Part shown: positions 13,586 to 14,194 of the stretch, piece by piece
Layout of the letters: every line of letters begins with the position of its first letter
Position numbering within the stretch: position 1 is the stretch's first letter
Assembly: GCA_021815525.1 (NCBI GenBank)
Contig: JAKAGN010000023.1
Location: forward strand, 1-14,194
DNA from: Deltaproteobacteria bacterium
GTDB lineage: Bacteria > Desulfobacterota > Desulfobacteria > Desulfobacterales > Desulfatibacillaceae
Length of the DNA stretch: 14,194 nt
Reading direction: 5' to 3'
Notes under the pieces: generated by a model
What the model saw: only the letters and a program-made list of their open reading frames with translations
Told to the model about the DNA's origin: nothing
Database searches by the model: none
Translations under genes and position numbers: made by a program

Positions 13586-13677
13586 AAGCGTTCAAAATTT
13601 GAACGTTCAAAAAATGAACGCTCCGGCCTCGCTTGGCGCCGCTTGCCGCCGAAGCGTTCATTTTTTGAACGCTTGAG
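13586..13677. promoter_or_regulatory. Cluster of interlocking TTGAACG/CGTTCAA palindromes, probable repressor operators
   Basis: Three kinds of symmetry overlap. CGTTCAAA-A-TTTGAACG (13589-13605) shares its right arm with the perfect 14-bp palindrome TTTGAACGTTCAAA (13598-13611). A long inverted repeat has perfect 19-bp arms at 13604-13622 and 13653-13671 around a GC-rich 30-bp centre. TTGAACGCTT words occur at 13586-13595 (reverse) and 13665-13674. The right arm overlaps the -35 area of the TATAAT box downstream. The pattern resembles TetR-family operators; no such regulator is encoded in the window. Confidence 0.65.
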
Positions 13678-13678
13678 A

Positions 13679-13684
13679 TATAAT
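13679..13684 (+). promoter_or_regulatory. TATAAT -10 box for the right-end membrane protein gene
   Basis: A perfect -10 hexamer, 64 bp before the start codon and directly after the palindrome cluster. At 17-bp spacing the -35 would be GTTCAT (13656-13661), a poor match lying within the right arm of the inverted repeat; promoter strength may therefore depend on other factors. Confidence 0.45.
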
Positions 13685-13747
13685 AGATTGAAATTACATG
13701 ACTAAACAGCGACATCTTCGGACCGCCGGATGAAGGAGACCCACGGC

Positions 13748-14194
13748 ATGTGCGGCATCGCCCTTTCCCCGAAAGGCTTCCTGGCCCGGCTCGTGATCCC
13801 TTTTATGCCGGACGTGGCCGCCCTCGTCCTTATCCGCTTCCTGTTTCACCGGAACGCGGTCCTACTGGCGGCGCTCGCGCTGGTCCTGGCCTCAAGCCTC
13901 GCCTGGCGGCCCAGCCGCATGAAAACGGCCGTGGCCTTCTGGGGTATAATTCTCGGAACCTTCGGGGAATGGGCCTGCGTGCGCGTGGGGATGTGGGTCT
14001 ACACCCATCCCGGCCCCCTGGGACTTCCGCCCTGGCTTCCGCTGGTGTGGCCCATCCTCATGATCTCGTTCCTGGAGATGAGCGAGTATCTCGACGAAAC
14101 CGGCCGCGGCAGCTTTCCCCGCGTTTACAAGGTTGCGGTGGGGCTTCTCCTCCTGCTTGCGCTGGCCGCGACGGGCCTTGCCCTGCGCTTGGTG
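13748..14194 (+). CDS. Partial polytopic membrane protein, open at the window end
   Basis: An open frame of 149 codons running off the right edge without a stop. ATG at 13748 has AAGGAG nine bases upstream; an in-frame ATG at 13730 lacks one. Hydrophobic segments are seen at about 11-33, 37-53, 58-85, 93-110 and 126-149, so at least four or five membrane helices. A conserved-looking polar and aromatic loop, GEW......GMWVY..PGPLG.P.WLPLVW (73-101), joins helices three and four. This Glu...Gly-x-Trp-x-Tyr...Pro-x-Trp layout recalls DUF2878 and carotenoid-biosynthesis (DUF422-type) membrane proteins, but I cannot assign a family. It is probably controlled by the palindrome cluster upstream. Confidence 0.75.
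   Translation, partial: MCGIALSPKGFLARLVIPFMPDVAALVLIRFLFHRNAVLLAALALVLASSLAWRPSRMKTAVAFWGIILGTFGEWACVRVGMWVYTHPGPLGLPPWLPLVWPILMISFLEMSEYLDETGRGSFPRVYKVAVGLLLLLALAATGLALRLV

Larger units (their letters stand above)
13372..13747. other. 376-bp regulatory region before the right-end membrane protein
   Basis: No credible gene. It starts with an imperfect GC hairpin and a second stem (13393-13462), continues with ordinary sequence, then becomes markedly AT-rich (about 13545-13600) compared with the GC-rich surroundings. A palindrome cluster (13586-13677), a TATAAT box (13679-13684) and the leader of the right-end gene follow. Confidence 0.75.

Noticed and set aside
13604..13671. Terminal inverted repeats of a small mobile element or CRISPR-like repeats
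   Set aside because: The 19-bp arms enclose only 30 bp, no target-site duplication or transposase is visible, and the words fit operators better; there is no regular repeat-spacer pattern.

Overview
The window is GC-rich bacterial DNA with tightly packed genes, strong GGAGG-type ribosome binding sites and frequent ATGA or near-zero gene junctions. The gene mix (TRAP-type solute-binding protein, tandem DUF4124 coiled-coil proteins, NfeD/flotillin pair, MoaD-like protein, MerR regulator with acyl- or lipid-type FAD oxidoreductases) best fits a Gram-negative, probably anaerobic Desulfobacterota (former Deltaproteobacteria) genome. That placement is inference; there is no rRNA, tRNA or phylogenetic marker here. 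I see no insertion sequence, phage, integron or CRISPR array.

Left part (28-4368, all minus strand): an apparent three-gene operon, merR-type regulator -> FAD oxidoreductase B -> FAD oxidoreductase A. The two oxidoreductases are distant PYROXD2/phytoene-dehydrogenase-like (COG1233) paralogues separated by one base. The regulator looks as if it contains a duplicated winged-helix region. Its own promoter (TTGACA-N16-TATAAA) runs into a 33-bp symmetrical operator made of four TAAAGT half-sites at 7-bp steps, so autoregulation of the whole operon is likely.

Middle (4421-7754): a minus-strand gene for a TRAP-type periplasmic binding protein fused through a Pro/Ala/Lys/Glu linker to a peptidoglycan-binding domain. 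It has its own promoter and a strong terminator, but no DctQ/DctM permease genes beside it. Divergent from it lies manC/algA-type mannose-1-phosphate guanylyltransferase / mannose-6-phosphate isomerase, preceded by a terminator-like hairpin plus T-tract just upstream of its ribosome binding site.

Right part (7817-13371, all plus strand): two overlapping genes for exported DUF4124 + coiled-coil paralogues; a NfeD-like membrane protein followed by a flotillin; then a tightly coupled set of a MoaD/ThiS-like small protein ending in Gly-Gly, an unrecognised 173-residue soluble protein starting at TTG, and a membrane-anchored formylglycine-generating-enzyme-fold protein lacking the catalytic cysteines.

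Right end (13372-14194): a 376-bp non-coding region with two GC hairpins and then an AT-rich cluster of interlocking palindromes built on TTGAACG/CGTTCAA, leading to a partial polytopic membrane protein that runs off the window. A 13-bp word from this cluster recurs inside the promoter of the TRAP-type gene 7.5 kb away, suggesting that one TetR-like repressor, not encoded here, controls both.
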